Shown here: positions 1 through 7,609 of the stretch, piece after piece
Position numbering within the stretch: the stretch's first letter is position 1
Layout: each line of letters opens with the position of its first letter
Assembly: GCA_035547055.1 (NCBI GenBank)
Contig: DASZVN010000033.1
Coordinates: 1 to 20,534 of the forward strand
Length of the DNA: 20,534 nt
Origin: DASZVN01 sp035547055
Lineage (GTDB): Bacteria > Pseudomonadota > Alphaproteobacteria > Rhizobiales > Methylopilaceae
Direction: 5' to 3'
Program-made: the position numbers and the translations under genes
Notes under the pieces: generated by a model
What the model saw: the letters and a program-made list of their open reading frames with translations, nothing else
What the model was told of the DNA's origin: nothing
Database searches by the model: none

Positions 1-478
1 TCGTCAGGCGGGGGGAGGATCGGCGTCCGGCCGGGGCGGTTCGCAGCCGCCCTTTCCGGACGGCCCCGGGGCACCGCCCGGCCGCGAGGAGCGGCCCGCG
101 AGGAGCTCGCTGACGGTCCCGGCGTGCGGCCGGTCTCGTCCCGTCTGCGCAATCGGGCGCATCGGGGCGGCCGGCATCCCAAACGCCGCCGTGGGCAGAA
201 AGCGCGGCCCGGGGTCGACAAACCGCCGCCATGGAGCGCCGCAAGGCGAGCGCCCTGCGCAACGGGCGCGCCACTGAAGGACTAGGTCGCGCCTTGCGGC
301 GCTCCATGTCCCCTCACCTGCCCCACCCGGGCCGCCGACGTGGCCGGGGAACGCGACGGCGTGCCTGGAAGGGCGCGGACGAAGCCGGACGGCGGGCAGG
401 TCGCCTTGGGTGCTGCGCCTCGCAATGGAGGCATCAAGGGGTTATCCTGCCGGCGAACCAATGAAGGGGAAATCAGGC
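1..478. other. Intergenic region with no convincing gene
   Basis: This GC-rich stretch precedes the first amidohydrolase gene. Open frames exist on both strands, but none has a good ribosome binding site together with a recognisable protein. A short minus-strand frame (162 down to 4) would encode about 52 Pro/Gly/Arg-rich residues and looks accidental. The one clear structure is the inverted repeat at 230-308, listed separately. No sigma-70-like or sigma-54-like promoter stands out by eye, although the amidohydrolase operon promoter is probably here. Confidence 0.6.
230..308. repeat. Perfect 19-bp inverted repeat with nested hairpin
   Basis: The left arm at 230-248 reads CATGGAGCGCCGCAAGGCG and the right arm at 290-308 is its exact reverse complement. 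The 41-nt loop contains a second hairpin, GCGCCC at 250-255 pairing with GGGCGC at 264-269. No T-tract follows on either side, so it is not a classical intrinsic terminator. It could be a miniature repeat element or a structured leader of the operon that starts at 479. Confidence 0.85.
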
Positions 479-1546
479 GTGACCGACGGATCCGGGCGGA
501 TCGACTGCGACATCCATCCGACGGTGCCGGACATCCAGGTGCTGTTCCCCTACCTCGACGATTATTGGCGGGGCGTCGTGGTCGAGCGCGGCATCGAGGG
601 GCTCGACTCGATCGCCTATCCGCCCAACGCACCGAAAGCCGCCCGCGCCGACTGGCGCCATGGGCAGCTCCGGGCCGGCTCCAGCCTTGGCGACATGCAG
701 GCCGACGCGCTCGACCCGTGGAGCATCGAGACCGCGATCTGCAACTGCCTCTACGGCGTGCAGATGGTGATGAGCGAGGACATGGCGGCCGCCTTCGCCC
801 GCGCCGTCAACGACTGGCTCAGGAGCGAGTGGCTCGACCGCGACGCGCGGCTCCGCGGCTCGATCGTGGTGCCGCTCCAGAAGGTCGAGTACGCGGTCGA
901 CGAGATCGAGCGCTGCGCCCGCGACCCGCGCTTCGTCCAGATCCTGGTGCTGGCGATGGGCGAGAATCCGATCGGCCGGCGCCAGTACTGGCCGGTCTTC
1001 GCCGCCGCCGAGCGCCATGGCCTCGCCCTCGGCATCCACGCCGGCAGCTCCTACCACCACCCGGTGACCTCGCTCGGCTGGCCGAGCTTCTACCTCGAGG
1101 ACTACACCAGCCAAGCCCAGGGCTTTCAGTCCCAGCTCGCGAGCCTCGTCTGCGAGGGCGTGTTCGCGAAGTTCCCCGGCCTCAAGGTGGTGCTGGCCGA
1201 GTCCGGCGTGACCTGGCTGCCCGGCTTCCTGTGGCGGCTGTCGAAGTTCTGGCGCGGGCTCCGCCGCGAGGTGCCGTGGGTCGACCGCTCGCCCTCGGAG
1301 ATCGTGCGCGACCACGTGCGCCTCACCATCCAGCCCTTCGACGTGCCGAGCGCGGCGATCGCCGAGCGTGCGATCGAGCACCTCAGGTCGGACGAGATGC
1401 TGCTGTTCGCCTCGGACTATCCGCACTGGCAGTTCGACGGCGACGAGCCGATGCCGGCGGCGATCCCGCGCCGCCTCGCCGAGAAGATCGGCCGCGACAA
1501 CCCGCTCGCGACCTATTCCCGCCTCAGGGAGACCGTGTCGTCATGA
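479..1546 (+). CDS. Amidohydrolase family protein (Amidohydro_2 type), first of a pair
   Basis: This encodes a predicted cytoplasmic TIM-barrel metal-dependent hydrolase or decarboxylase of the amidohydrolase-2 family, 355 residues long; the substrate is unknown. The N-terminal DCDIHP motif (residues 9-14) supplies the first metal-site residues. His187 in GIHAGS, Glu241 in LAESG and Asp313 in FASDYPHW are the other expected active-site positions. No signal peptide is seen. I chose the GTG at 479 because AAGGGGA (464-470) lies 8 nt upstream and because it starts the protein just before the conserved strand; an ATG at 461 in the same frame is the alternative. The stop overlaps the next start as ATGA, so the two genes are coupled. 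The product shares blocks such as GWPSFY and ASDYPHW with its neighbour and is clearly a paralogue of it. Confidence 0.9.
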   Translation: MTDGSGRIDCDIHPTVPDIQVLFPYLDDYWRGVVVERGIEGLDSIAYPPNAPKAARADWRHGQLRAGSSLGDMQADALDPWSIETAICNCLYGVQMVMSEDMAAAFARAVNDWLRSEWLDRDARLRGSIVVPLQKVEYAVDEIERCARDPRFVQILVLAMGENPIGRRQYWPVFAAAERHGLALGIHAGSSYHHPVTSLGWPSFYLEDYTSQAQGFQSQLASLVCEGVFAKFPGLKVVLAESGVTWLPGFLWRLSKFWRGLRREVPWVDRSPSEIVRDHVRLTIQPFDVPSAAIAERAIEHLRSDEMLLFASDYPHWQFDGDEPMPAAIPRRLAEKIGRDNPLATYSRLRETVSS

Positions 1547-2649
1547 ACATGGAAGCCCCGGTCCGCACCATCGTGAAGGCCACGCGGCCGGCGGTGGTCG
1601 ATTGCGACATCCACCCCCGCCCGCGCGCCATCACCGAGCTGAAGCCGTACATGGCCCAGCGGTGGTGGGACTACCTGATGACCTACGGCATCCGCGGCCG
1701 CCACGGCTACGTCAAGGGCCATCCCTACCCCAAGATGACGCCGGGCTACGGCATGCGGCTCGACGCCTGGCCCGACGACGGCAGCCATCCCGGCTCGAAC
1801 CTCGACTGGATCCGCCGCCAGCACCTCGACGCCTACGGCATCACCCACGGCATCATGAACCCGCTCGGCCCGTCCGGGCAGGGCGACCAGAACAATGCCT
1901 TCAGCGCGGCGCTGGCCTCGGCGATCAACGACTGGCAGATCGCGGCCTTCACCGATCGCGAGCCCAGGCTCCGGCCCACGATCTGCGTCCCCTACGAGGA
2001 CGCCGAGGCCTCGGCCGCCGAAATCCGCCGCCGCGCGCCCAGCGGGCAGCACGCCCACGTGATGATGCTGTCGCGTACCAACGAGGCGGCGGGGCGCAGG
2101 CGCTACTGGCCGATCTACCGCGCCGCGGTCGAGGCCGGGCTGCCGGTCGGCTTCCACGTCTTCGGCTATAGCGGCTTTCCGGTCTCGAACACCGGCTGGC
2201 CGTCGTTCTACATCGAGGAGATGTCGGAGCACGGCACCGCCTGCTCGGCGCTCCTCGCCTCGATGGTGCTCGAGGGCCTGTTCGAGGAATACCGCGACCT
2301 CAAGATCGTCATGATCGAGGCTGGCTTCGCCTGGCTGCCCTCGCTCGGCTGGCGGCTCGACCAGCACTGGAAGCACCTCAAGGACGAGGTGCCGCATCTG
2401 AAGCGCGCGCCCTCGGAATATCTCCGCGACCACGTCTGGATCTCGACCCAGCCGATGGAGGAGCCCGAGGACAAGGCCCACCTCGCCGACGTCATCGAGT
2501 GGATCGGCGAGGACAAGGTGATGTTCGCCTCGGACTACCCGCACTGGGATTTCGACGACCCGTTCATCGCCGTGCCGCCGACCCTCGGCGAGGCACGCCG
2601 GCGCAAGATCTTCTCCGAAAACGCGATGGCGCTGTACGGATTCAGGTAG
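1543..2649 (+). CDS. Amidohydrolase family protein (Amidohydro_2 type), second of a pair
   Basis: This 368-residue protein is a paralogue of the preceding one and has the same predicted TIM-barrel hydrolase fold. Visible active-site residues are DCDIHP at 20-25, His205 in GFHVFG, Glu259 in MIEAG and Asp331 in FASDYPHWDFDDP. The ATG at 1543 overlaps the previous stop (ATGA), with a weak AGGGAGA upstream; an ATG two codons further on is also possible. The open frame extends far upstream through the first gene, but that part is out of frame with the real product. Members of this family often act in aromatic-acid or other ring-cleavage catabolism, and the substrate here cannot be read from the sequence. 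The pair may form homo- or hetero-oligomers, which is inference only. Confidence 0.9.
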   Translation: MNMEAPVRTIVKATRPAVVDCDIHPRPRAITELKPYMAQRWWDYLMTYGIRGRHGYVKGHPYPKMTPGYGMRLDAWPDDGSHPGSNLDWIRRQHLDAYGITHGIMNPLGPSGQGDQNNAFSAALASAINDWQIAAFTDREPRLRPTICVPYEDAEASAAEIRRRAPSGQHAHVMMLSRTNEAAGRRRYWPIYRAAVEAGLPVGFHVFGYSGFPVSNTGWPSFYIEEMSEHGTACSALLASMVLEGLFEEYRDLKIVMIEAGFAWLPSLGWRLDQHWKHLKDEVPHLKRAPSEYLRDHVWISTQPMEEPEDKAHLADVIEWIGEDKVMFASDYPHWDFDDPFIAVPPTLGEARRRKIFSENAMALYGFR

Positions 2650-2655
2650 CGACAA

Positions 2656-2748
2656 CGTCATGCCCGGGCTTGGCCCGCGCATCCACGAGTTCGAAAGCGC
2701 CCACGCGGAAGAAAGTCGTGGATGGCCGGGACAAGCCCGGCCTTGACG
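2656..2748. repeat. Palindromic intergenic repeat between convergent genes
   Basis: The left arm (2656-2688) and right arm (2716-2748) are 33 nt each, and 28 positions pair. The core reads CCCGGGCTTGGCCCG on the left and CGGGACAAGCCCGG on the right, both ending in an ATCCACGA/TCGTGGAT block. This matches a type of repeat (CGTCATGGCCGGGCTTG...) widespread between genes in alphaproteobacteria. It fills nearly all the gap between the amidohydrolase stop (2649) and the convergent FeeM-type stop (2765), so its hairpin may act as a bidirectional terminator or transcript stabiliser. Confidence 0.85.
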
Positions 2749-2764
2749 AGTGAGATTTTGGGCC

Positions 2765-3580
2765 TCAGCCCCGCTGGATGCAGGCGTCGCGGAGGGGGCG
2801 TACCGGCATCACGATCCGGGGCGTCGGGCCGGCGAGCACGCCGGCTGCGCGGGCGGGCCCGCCGATGAGGTCGCCGGGCACCGGCGACAGCGGCGGCGCC
2901 GCCTGGACATGGCCGAACAGGCTCGCCGCCTCCTCCGCGCTGTGGCGGAAGAACGGGTAGCGCGCCGCGACGTGCTCGCGGAGCGCCGGTACGTCGACGC
3001 TCATGAGGCTGATCGGCTTGATCAGGCCGGGATAGGGCCTCGGCGGGCACACCGGCTCGAACGCCATCAGGCGGCGGTAGAACGCCTGGTGCTCGGCGCG
3101 GACGGTGGCGATGCCGAGGTCGGCGCGGAAATAGCCGGTCGCGATATAGGCCAGCCGCACCGTGAGATAAGGCAGCTCGGGATTGATGCGCGCGACGTCG
3201 TAGTCGGCGACGAAGCGCGTCGGGTCGACGATGGTCTTGCCGGCCGCCAGCGCCGGCTCGATGAACTCGGGGAAGACATGGGCGGCCGGGGTGTCCGGGT
3301 GCTCGGGCGAGGCGACGTGGACGCGGATCGAGCTCGCCAGCCGCCCGTCGAGCCAGAGGCCGAACACGTAGGCGTTGGCGGCGCCGTCGGCACGGTCGGC
3401 GACGCGGCGGCTCGGCCGTTCGCCGATCGTGCGCTCGCGCAGATAGGCGTCGTAGCGCAGACGGAAGATCGCGTCCCAATCAGCGAAGTTTTCGGCCCGG
3501 TGGCAATCGATCCGCTGGGCCAGATCCCGAAGACGATCGAGGAAGCCGGGGCTGGCGCCCGGACGTGCTGCTACGCCCAT
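2765..3580 (-). CDS. N-acyl amino acid synthase, FeeM domain
   Basis: This 271-residue protein resembles the FeeM-type N-acyl amino acid synthases. These have a GNAT-like fold related to LuxI autoinducer synthases and transfer an acyl chain from acyl carrier protein to an amino acid. Supporting blocks are FRLRYDAYLRE near the N-terminus, DPTRFVADYDVARINPELPY, TVRLAYIATGYFRADLG, VRAEHQAFYRRLM and RPYPGLIKPISLMSVD. No signal peptide or membrane segment is seen. I prefer the ATG at 3580 because GAGG lies 8 nt upstream; a TTG two codons earlier is too close to it. The gene is convergent with the amidohydrolases and has a perfect CtrA box 43 bp upstream, suggesting cell-cycle control. The actual acyl product is unknown, and whether it is a signal or a membrane aminolipid precursor cannot be told from this window. 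Confidence 0.82.
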   Translation of the reverse strand: MGVAARPGASPGFLDRLRDLAQRIDCHRAENFADWDAIFRLRYDAYLRERTIGERPSRRVADRADGAANAYVFGLWLDGRLASSIRVHVASPEHPDTPAAHVFPEFIEPALAAGKTIVDPTRFVADYDVARINPELPYLTVRLAYIATGYFRADLGIATVRAEHQAFYRRLMAFEPVCPPRPYPGLIKPISLMSVDVPALREHVAARYPFFRHSAEEAASLFGHVQAAPPLSPVPGDLIGGPARAAGVLAGPTPRIVMPVRPLRDACIQRG

Positions 3581-3622
3581 ACTCAACCCCTCGTCTCCGC
3601 CTGACGGGCCTCAACGGTGAGG

Positions 3623-3637
3623 TTAACGCAGGTTTAA
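3623..3637 (-). promoter_or_regulatory. CtrA box upstream of the FeeM-type gene
   Basis: On the minus strand this reads TTAAACCTGCGTTAACC, an exact TTAA-N7-TTAAC match to the CtrA response regulator consensus. It ends 43 bp before the preferred ATG at 3580, a usual promoter distance. A GAATC (GANTC, the CcrM methylation sequence) sits at 3658-3662. The surrounding 3620-3710 stretch is strikingly AT-rich for this window, as expected for a promoter. Confidence 0.65.
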
Positions 3638-3854
3638 TGCCTGTAAAGAAGGAGAATGAATCGTTGGTTAATTTTGCTTCCGACAACTTCCGTCAAATAC
3701 GTTCCGTCGAGGATGCCAGATTGCACCCTCGCAGGCCGGAAACCGGTCGCAAGCCGAGGGTTTGCGGCGCCCCTGACGCCCTTTCGGCGATGTCCCGCTG
3801 AAAGTGCCATGCGCGCCGCGCATGGCCGCGTCGCCCGGTCCGGCAGGCCGGCCC

Positions 3855-6200
3855 TCAGGCCACCTTGCCGACGAAGATCGGCGTCGCGTAGAGGAGCTGG
3901 CGAAGCTCGTCGGCCGGCTTCGGCTTGCTGAACAGGAAGCCCTGGACCTCGTCGACGCTGACCTCGCCGGCGATCACCGCGAGCTGCTCCTTGGTCTCCA
4001 CGCCCTCGATCGCGACCGACATGCCGAGCGCGGCGCTCAGGCGGGCGACGCCGCGGAGCAGCGTCAGCGAGCGGTCGCTGTCGCCGATGTCGTGCAGGAA
4101 CGAGCGGTCGATCTTCACCTTGTGCAGCGGGAAGCTGTGCAGGTAGCTCAGGCTCGAATAGCCGGTGCCGAAATCGTCGAGCGAGATCCGGATCCCGAGG
4201 TCGCGGAGCTGGCGGAGCTGCACGCCGGTGTGCTCGGTATCCTGGAGCAGCACGGACTCGGTGATCTCGACCTCGAGCCGGTTGGGCGGCAGGCCGGAGC
4301 TTTCCAGCGCCGCGCGCACCGCGTCGGCGACATTGCCGCGGCGGAACTGGATCGGCGACAGGTTGACGGCGACGCGCACGTCGTCCGGCCAGTTCATCGC
4401 CTCGGCGCAGGCCTTGTGCAGCACCCGCGTGCCGATCTCGACGATCAGGCCCATCTCCTCGGCGACCGGGATGAACTCGGCCGGCGAGATCATGCCGCGG
4501 TCCGGGTGGGGCCAGCGCAGCAGCGCCTCGCAGGTCGAGATCCGCTTGGTCTTGAGGTTGACGAGCGGCTGGTAGTAGATCGTGAAGGCATCGCTCGCCA
4601 TCGCGTTGCGGAGGTCGATCTCCAGGCTGCGGCGGGCGCGGGCCTTCACGTCCATCTCGATCTCGAAGAAGCGCCAGCCGCGGCGGCCCTCGGCCTTGGC
4701 GCGGTAGAGCGCCATGTCGGCGTTCTTCGACAGGACGTCGGCGTCGAGGCCGTCGCGCGGGGCGAGCGCGATGCCGAGGCTCGCGCCGATGACGAGCTCG
4801 TGGCCGTCGATCTCGTAGGGCGCGCCGATGCGCTCGACGATGCGGTCGGCCAGCGCCACCACCTGCTCGGTCCCCGTGACCGGGTACTGCAGGATCATGA
4901 ACTCGTCGCCGCCGAAGCGCCCGACCACGTCGGACTGGCGCACCAGGAGGCGCAGCCGGTCGGCCACGGCGCAGAGGAGCTGGTCGCCGCAGGGATGGCC
5001 GAGCGTATCGTTGACCTGCTTGAACTCGTCGAGGTCGAGGAACAGCACGGCGCAGGTCTCGCCGCTCCGCCTGGCCGCCGCCAGCACCCGGTCCATCTGG
5101 TCGCGCAGATTGGTGCGGTTGGGCAGCCCGGTCAGCGCGTCGAAGCGGGCGAGGTGGTTAATCTTGGTCTCGGCGGCGCGCCGCTCCGTCACGTCCTCGA
5201 TCAGCACCACCGAGCCGCCGCTCTCCATCGGCTGGAACGCGAGGTCGAGGGTGCGGCCGGCCGCGGTGTCGATCAACAGGCGGTCGGCGGTCTCGCCCGA
5301 GAGGCGGCTCTCGAACGCGGCCGTCAGGTGCACGGCCTCGGCCGCCGGCATGGTGTCGGCCTCGACGCACTCGGCGAACAGCTCGCCCGGCAGCGCGCCG
5401 CGGCGGTCGCCGGCACCGAGCCCGAACAGCTCGGCGAGGCGATGGTTCGCGACCAGGAGGCGGCGCCTCTCGTCGAACATGCCGAGGCCATGCGGCATGT
5501 TGTTCAGCGCGGTGTCGAAACGCTCGGCGAGCTGGGTGTTCTGGCGGGCCGTCATGACCGCGTCGAGGAGGGTCTTGCGCAGCCGGTTCGAGATCGAGCG
5601 CAGCGTGATCGAGAACGGCGCCAGGAACAGCGCCAGGATGACGTAATCGACATTGCCGCTGAGCAGGAGCCCCGCGGCCATCGGCAGGCTCGCCGCGACG
5701 ATCTGCAGCGTGACCAGGCGGTCGCTGCCGAAGTTGCGGCCGGAGATGCCGACCATGTAGGCGATCGTCACCGCGAGGCACAGCAGCTCGGTGAACTGGT
5801 CGGAGGTGAAGGCGAAGACGATGAAGAACCAGGCGCCGAGCAGGCCGACATAGGCCGTCGCGCCCAGGATGTAGCGGTTCTCCCAGGGGCGCGCCGTCGT
5901 GGCGTCGAGACCCTGCCGCTTCCGCCAATAGGCGCGCATGTCAAGCGCCCGCACCGCCGCGAGGATCGCGATCCCAACCGCGCAGGCGAACAACGCCGGC
6001 TCCGCGGTGCGGAACGCCGAGATCAGCGTGCCGGCCGACGCGGCGAGCGAACCGACGAACAGCGAGCGCCCGTCGGAATAGAGCGAGTCGACGACCGAGA
6101 GATAGATCTCGGGCGGCAGCTCCGACCGCTCACCTCCGCGCCTCAACGGGAACCAGGACGCCATCGCTATCGCACGCCATGGACCAAACCACGGGACCAT
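3855..6200 (-). CDS. Membrane-bound PAS-GGDEF-EAL cyclic-di-GMP protein
   Basis: This 781-residue signalling protein is predicted to make and/or degrade cyclic di-GMP. Roughly residues 45-205 contain several hydrophobic segments forming a membrane sensor region of no family I can name. A PAS-like segment follows at about 225-340 and ends in a typical IEDVTERRAAE linker. The GGDEF domain spans about 350-510 with an intact GGDEF at 430-434 and an RQSD inhibitory I-site at 421-424, exactly five residues upstream. The EAL domain spans about 525-770 with EALLRW (558), VNLSPIQF, EITES, DDFGTGYSSL, KIDRSF, AIEGVET and the EVQGFLFSKP ending, so the main metal and catalytic residues look intact. The start is uncertain: neither the ATG at 6200 nor the one at 6164 has a clear Shine-Dalgarno site. 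The gene lies between the FeeM-type gene and the DUF1501 gene on the same strand, with a 180-bp upstream gap that could hold its own promoter. Confidence 0.95.
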   Translation of the reverse strand: MVPWFGPWRAIAMASWFPLRRGGERSELPPEIYLSVVDSLYSDGRSLFVGSLAASAGTLISAFRTAEPALFACAVGIAILAAVRALDMRAYWRKRQGLDATTARPWENRYILGATAYVGLLGAWFFIVFAFTSDQFTELLCLAVTIAYMVGISGRNFGSDRLVTLQIVAASLPMAAGLLLSGNVDYVILALFLAPFSITLRSISNRLRKTLLDAVMTARQNTQLAERFDTALNNMPHGLGMFDERRRLLVANHRLAELFGLGAGDRRGALPGELFAECVEADTMPAAEAVHLTAAFESRLSGETADRLLIDTAAGRTLDLAFQPMESGGSVVLIEDVTERRAAETKINHLARFDALTGLPNRTNLRDQMDRVLAAARRSGETCAVLFLDLDEFKQVNDTLGHPCGDQLLCAVADRLRLLVRQSDVVGRFGGDEFMILQYPVTGTEQVVALADRIVERIGAPYEIDGHELVIGASLGIALAPRDGLDADVLSKNADMALYRAKAEGRRGWRFFEIEMDVKARARRSLEIDLRNAMASDAFTIYYQPLVNLKTKRISTCEALLRWPHPDRGMISPAEFIPVAEEMGLIVEIGTRVLHKACAEAMNWPDDVRVAVNLSPIQFRRGNVADAVRAALESSGLPPNRLEVEITESVLLQDTEHTGVQLRQLRDLGIRISLDDFGTGYSSLSYLHSFPLHKVKIDRSFLHDIGDSDRSLTLLRGVARLSAALGMSVAIEGVETKEQLAVIAGEVSVDEVQGFLFSKPKPADELRQLLYATPIFVGKVA

Positions 6201-6380
6201 AGTCGCGACGACGTGAATATTCGGTTGAATTCGCTAACAAATTTTCGCGCTGGCGGATCGCGCCCTGCGCTGCTAGGCCTGCGCCATCATCCTGAAATTT
6301 TTCACTAAATTGGCCTTGTATTGAGTCCGCGCGAGGGCTTGGTAACCATCGCCGCGGATTTACCCTGGCGTGTAGCCGCC

Positions 6381-7607
6381 TCAGGCCTGGAGCAGGCCGT
6401 CGAGCGGACGGACGGATGCGCTGTCGGGAAAGACCTGTTCGGCGAGCGCGCGATCCGACAGGCCGAGATGGTCGTGCAGCACGCCCTTCAGCACGGCGCG
6501 CAGATCGGTCGTCGGGGCGAGGTCGCGGTCCTGGTAGAGCCGGGCCGAGGACAGGCCCGGCCATTTGGCCACCATCCGGCCGCCCGCCACCGCGCCGCCG
6601 AGGAGAAAGGCGACGGTCGCGGTGCCGTGGTCGGTGCCGCCCGAACCGTTCTCGTGCGCGGTGCGCCCGAACTCGGTGACGGCGACGACGACGGTGTCGT
6701 TCCAGGCCGGGCCGAGGCCGTCCTTCATCGCGCGGAACGCGGCGTCGAGCGCGCCGAGATAGCGCGCGAGCCGGCCCTTGTCGGCGCCTTCCTTGACGTG
6801 GGTGTCCCAGCCTTCGTAGCTGATCGCCGCGACCCGCGGGCCGTCGTCGGCCGCGAGCAGCCGCGCCATGCCTTCGGCCGGGGCGCTGAATGCCGCGACG
6901 GCGCCGTGGCCGGCCTTCTCGGGATCGTCGGCGGCGGCGATGCGGCCGAGGTCCTCGGCCTCCGCGAACACCTTGGCGAGGCGCGGCGAGGTGTGGCTGT
7001 AGAGGCTCGCCAGCCGCTCGCGGGTGTCCTCGCCGACCGGGCGGAAGGACGGCGGTGTCCAGCTCAGCGTCGGCGCCTTGCCACGCAGGATGAGCGGCGT
7101 CGTGGCGCCGACCGCGAGCCCTTCGTGGCGACCGACGCGGGCAGCGACCGGCAGCGCGGCGACGGCGCGGTTGAGCCACCCGCTGGCGCTGCCGCCGGGC
7201 GAGGTGGTGCCGTTCTCCAGCACATCCTGGCCGTCGAAATGCGAGCGCTGGCGGTAGGGCGTCGCGGCGGCGTGGACGATCAGCGCCTGCCTGGCCCGGT
7301 AGAGCCCGAGCGTCGCCGGCATCGCATCGTTCAGCGCGAAGAAGCCGTCGAGCCTGGTCGCGCCGCCGCCGCCAAGACCGATCGCGAGATCGGTGCGGAG
7401 CGCGGGATAATCGCGGTCGCCGACCGGCGGGACCGCGGCGAGCCCGTCGAGCGCGCCGCGCAGCACCACGACGACGAGCCGCGGGTCGCGTCCCGCCGCC
7501 CGGGCGAAGCGGGGAATGCCGGCCCAGGCGACGGCGCTGCCGGCGCCGAGGAGGAGGCCGCGGCGGGTGACGGCGGGAAGGCGCGGGGCCGTGCCGGTGC
7601 TGGCCAT
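6381..7607 (-). CDS. DUF1501 domain-containing protein, Tat-exported
   Basis: This 408-residue protein belongs to DUF1501, a family with an alkaline phosphatase/sulfatase-like fold and no settled function. The N-terminus carries a twin-arginine signal (TRRGLLLGAG), a hydrophobic stretch, and a likely cleavage site after FARA, so it should be folded in the cytoplasm and exported. Family blocks include VVVVLRGALDGLAAV, RSHFDGQDVLENG and TEFGRTAHENGSGGTDHGTA. The upstream DUF1800 gene ends in an ATGA overlap with an ATG at 7613, but GGAG lies immediately before that codon. It is 6 nt from the ATG at 7607, which I therefore prefer. The open frame continues upstream through the DUF1800 gene without meaning. 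Together with DUF1800 it forms a common two-gene unit. Confidence 0.93.
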   Translation of the reverse strand: MASTGTAPRLPAVTRRGLLLGAGSAVAWAGIPRFARAAGRDPRLVVVVLRGALDGLAAVPPVGDRDYPALRTDLAIGLGGGGATRLDGFFALNDAMPATLGLYRARQALIVHAAATPYRQRSHFDGQDVLENGTTSPGGSASGWLNRAVAALPVAARVGRHEGLAVGATTPLILRGKAPTLSWTPPSFRPVGEDTRERLASLYSHTSPRLAKVFAEAEDLGRIAAADDPEKAGHGAVAAFSAPAEGMARLLAADDGPRVAAISYEGWDTHVKEGADKGRLARYLGALDAAFRAMKDGLGPAWNDTVVVAVTEFGRTAHENGSGGTDHGTATVAFLLGGAVAGGRMVAKWPGLSSARLYQDRDLAPTTDLRAVLKGVLHDHLGLSDRALAEQVFPDSASVRPLDGLLQA

Positions 7608-7609
7608 GG

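Noticed and set aside
4..162. Possible end of a minus-strand gene at the left edge
   Set aside because: The frame encodes about 52 Pro/Gly/Arg-rich residues with no ribosome site or family resemblance.
340..1542. In-frame upstream extension of the second amidohydrolase
   Set aside because: It lies out of frame over the first amidohydrolase gene and is Arg/Pro-rich without family similarity; the ATGA junction explains the start.
3629..3643. CAGG...CCTG dyad before the FeeM-type gene as a possible lux-box-like quorum site
   Set aside because: The arms are only 4 bp, and most of the dyad is explained by the overlapping perfect CtrA box.
3637..3801. Small plus-strand frame beginning ATG at 3637, about 54 residues
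   Set aside because: It starts inside the AT-rich promoter and CtrA box of the FeeM-type gene, has no clear ribosome site and no recognisable protein sequence.
3656..3931. Plus-strand frame with an AAGGAG-like stretch before ATG 3656
   Set aside because: AAGGAG is only one base from the ATG, the product is Arg/Pro-rich, and it runs into the antisense of the GGDEF-EAL gene.
3804..6308. Very long open frame (over 800 codons) on the plus strand
   Set aside because: It is the antisense shadow of the PAS-GGDEF-EAL gene, with the His/Arg/Asp/Gly/Ala-rich composition typical of such frames in GC-rich DNA.
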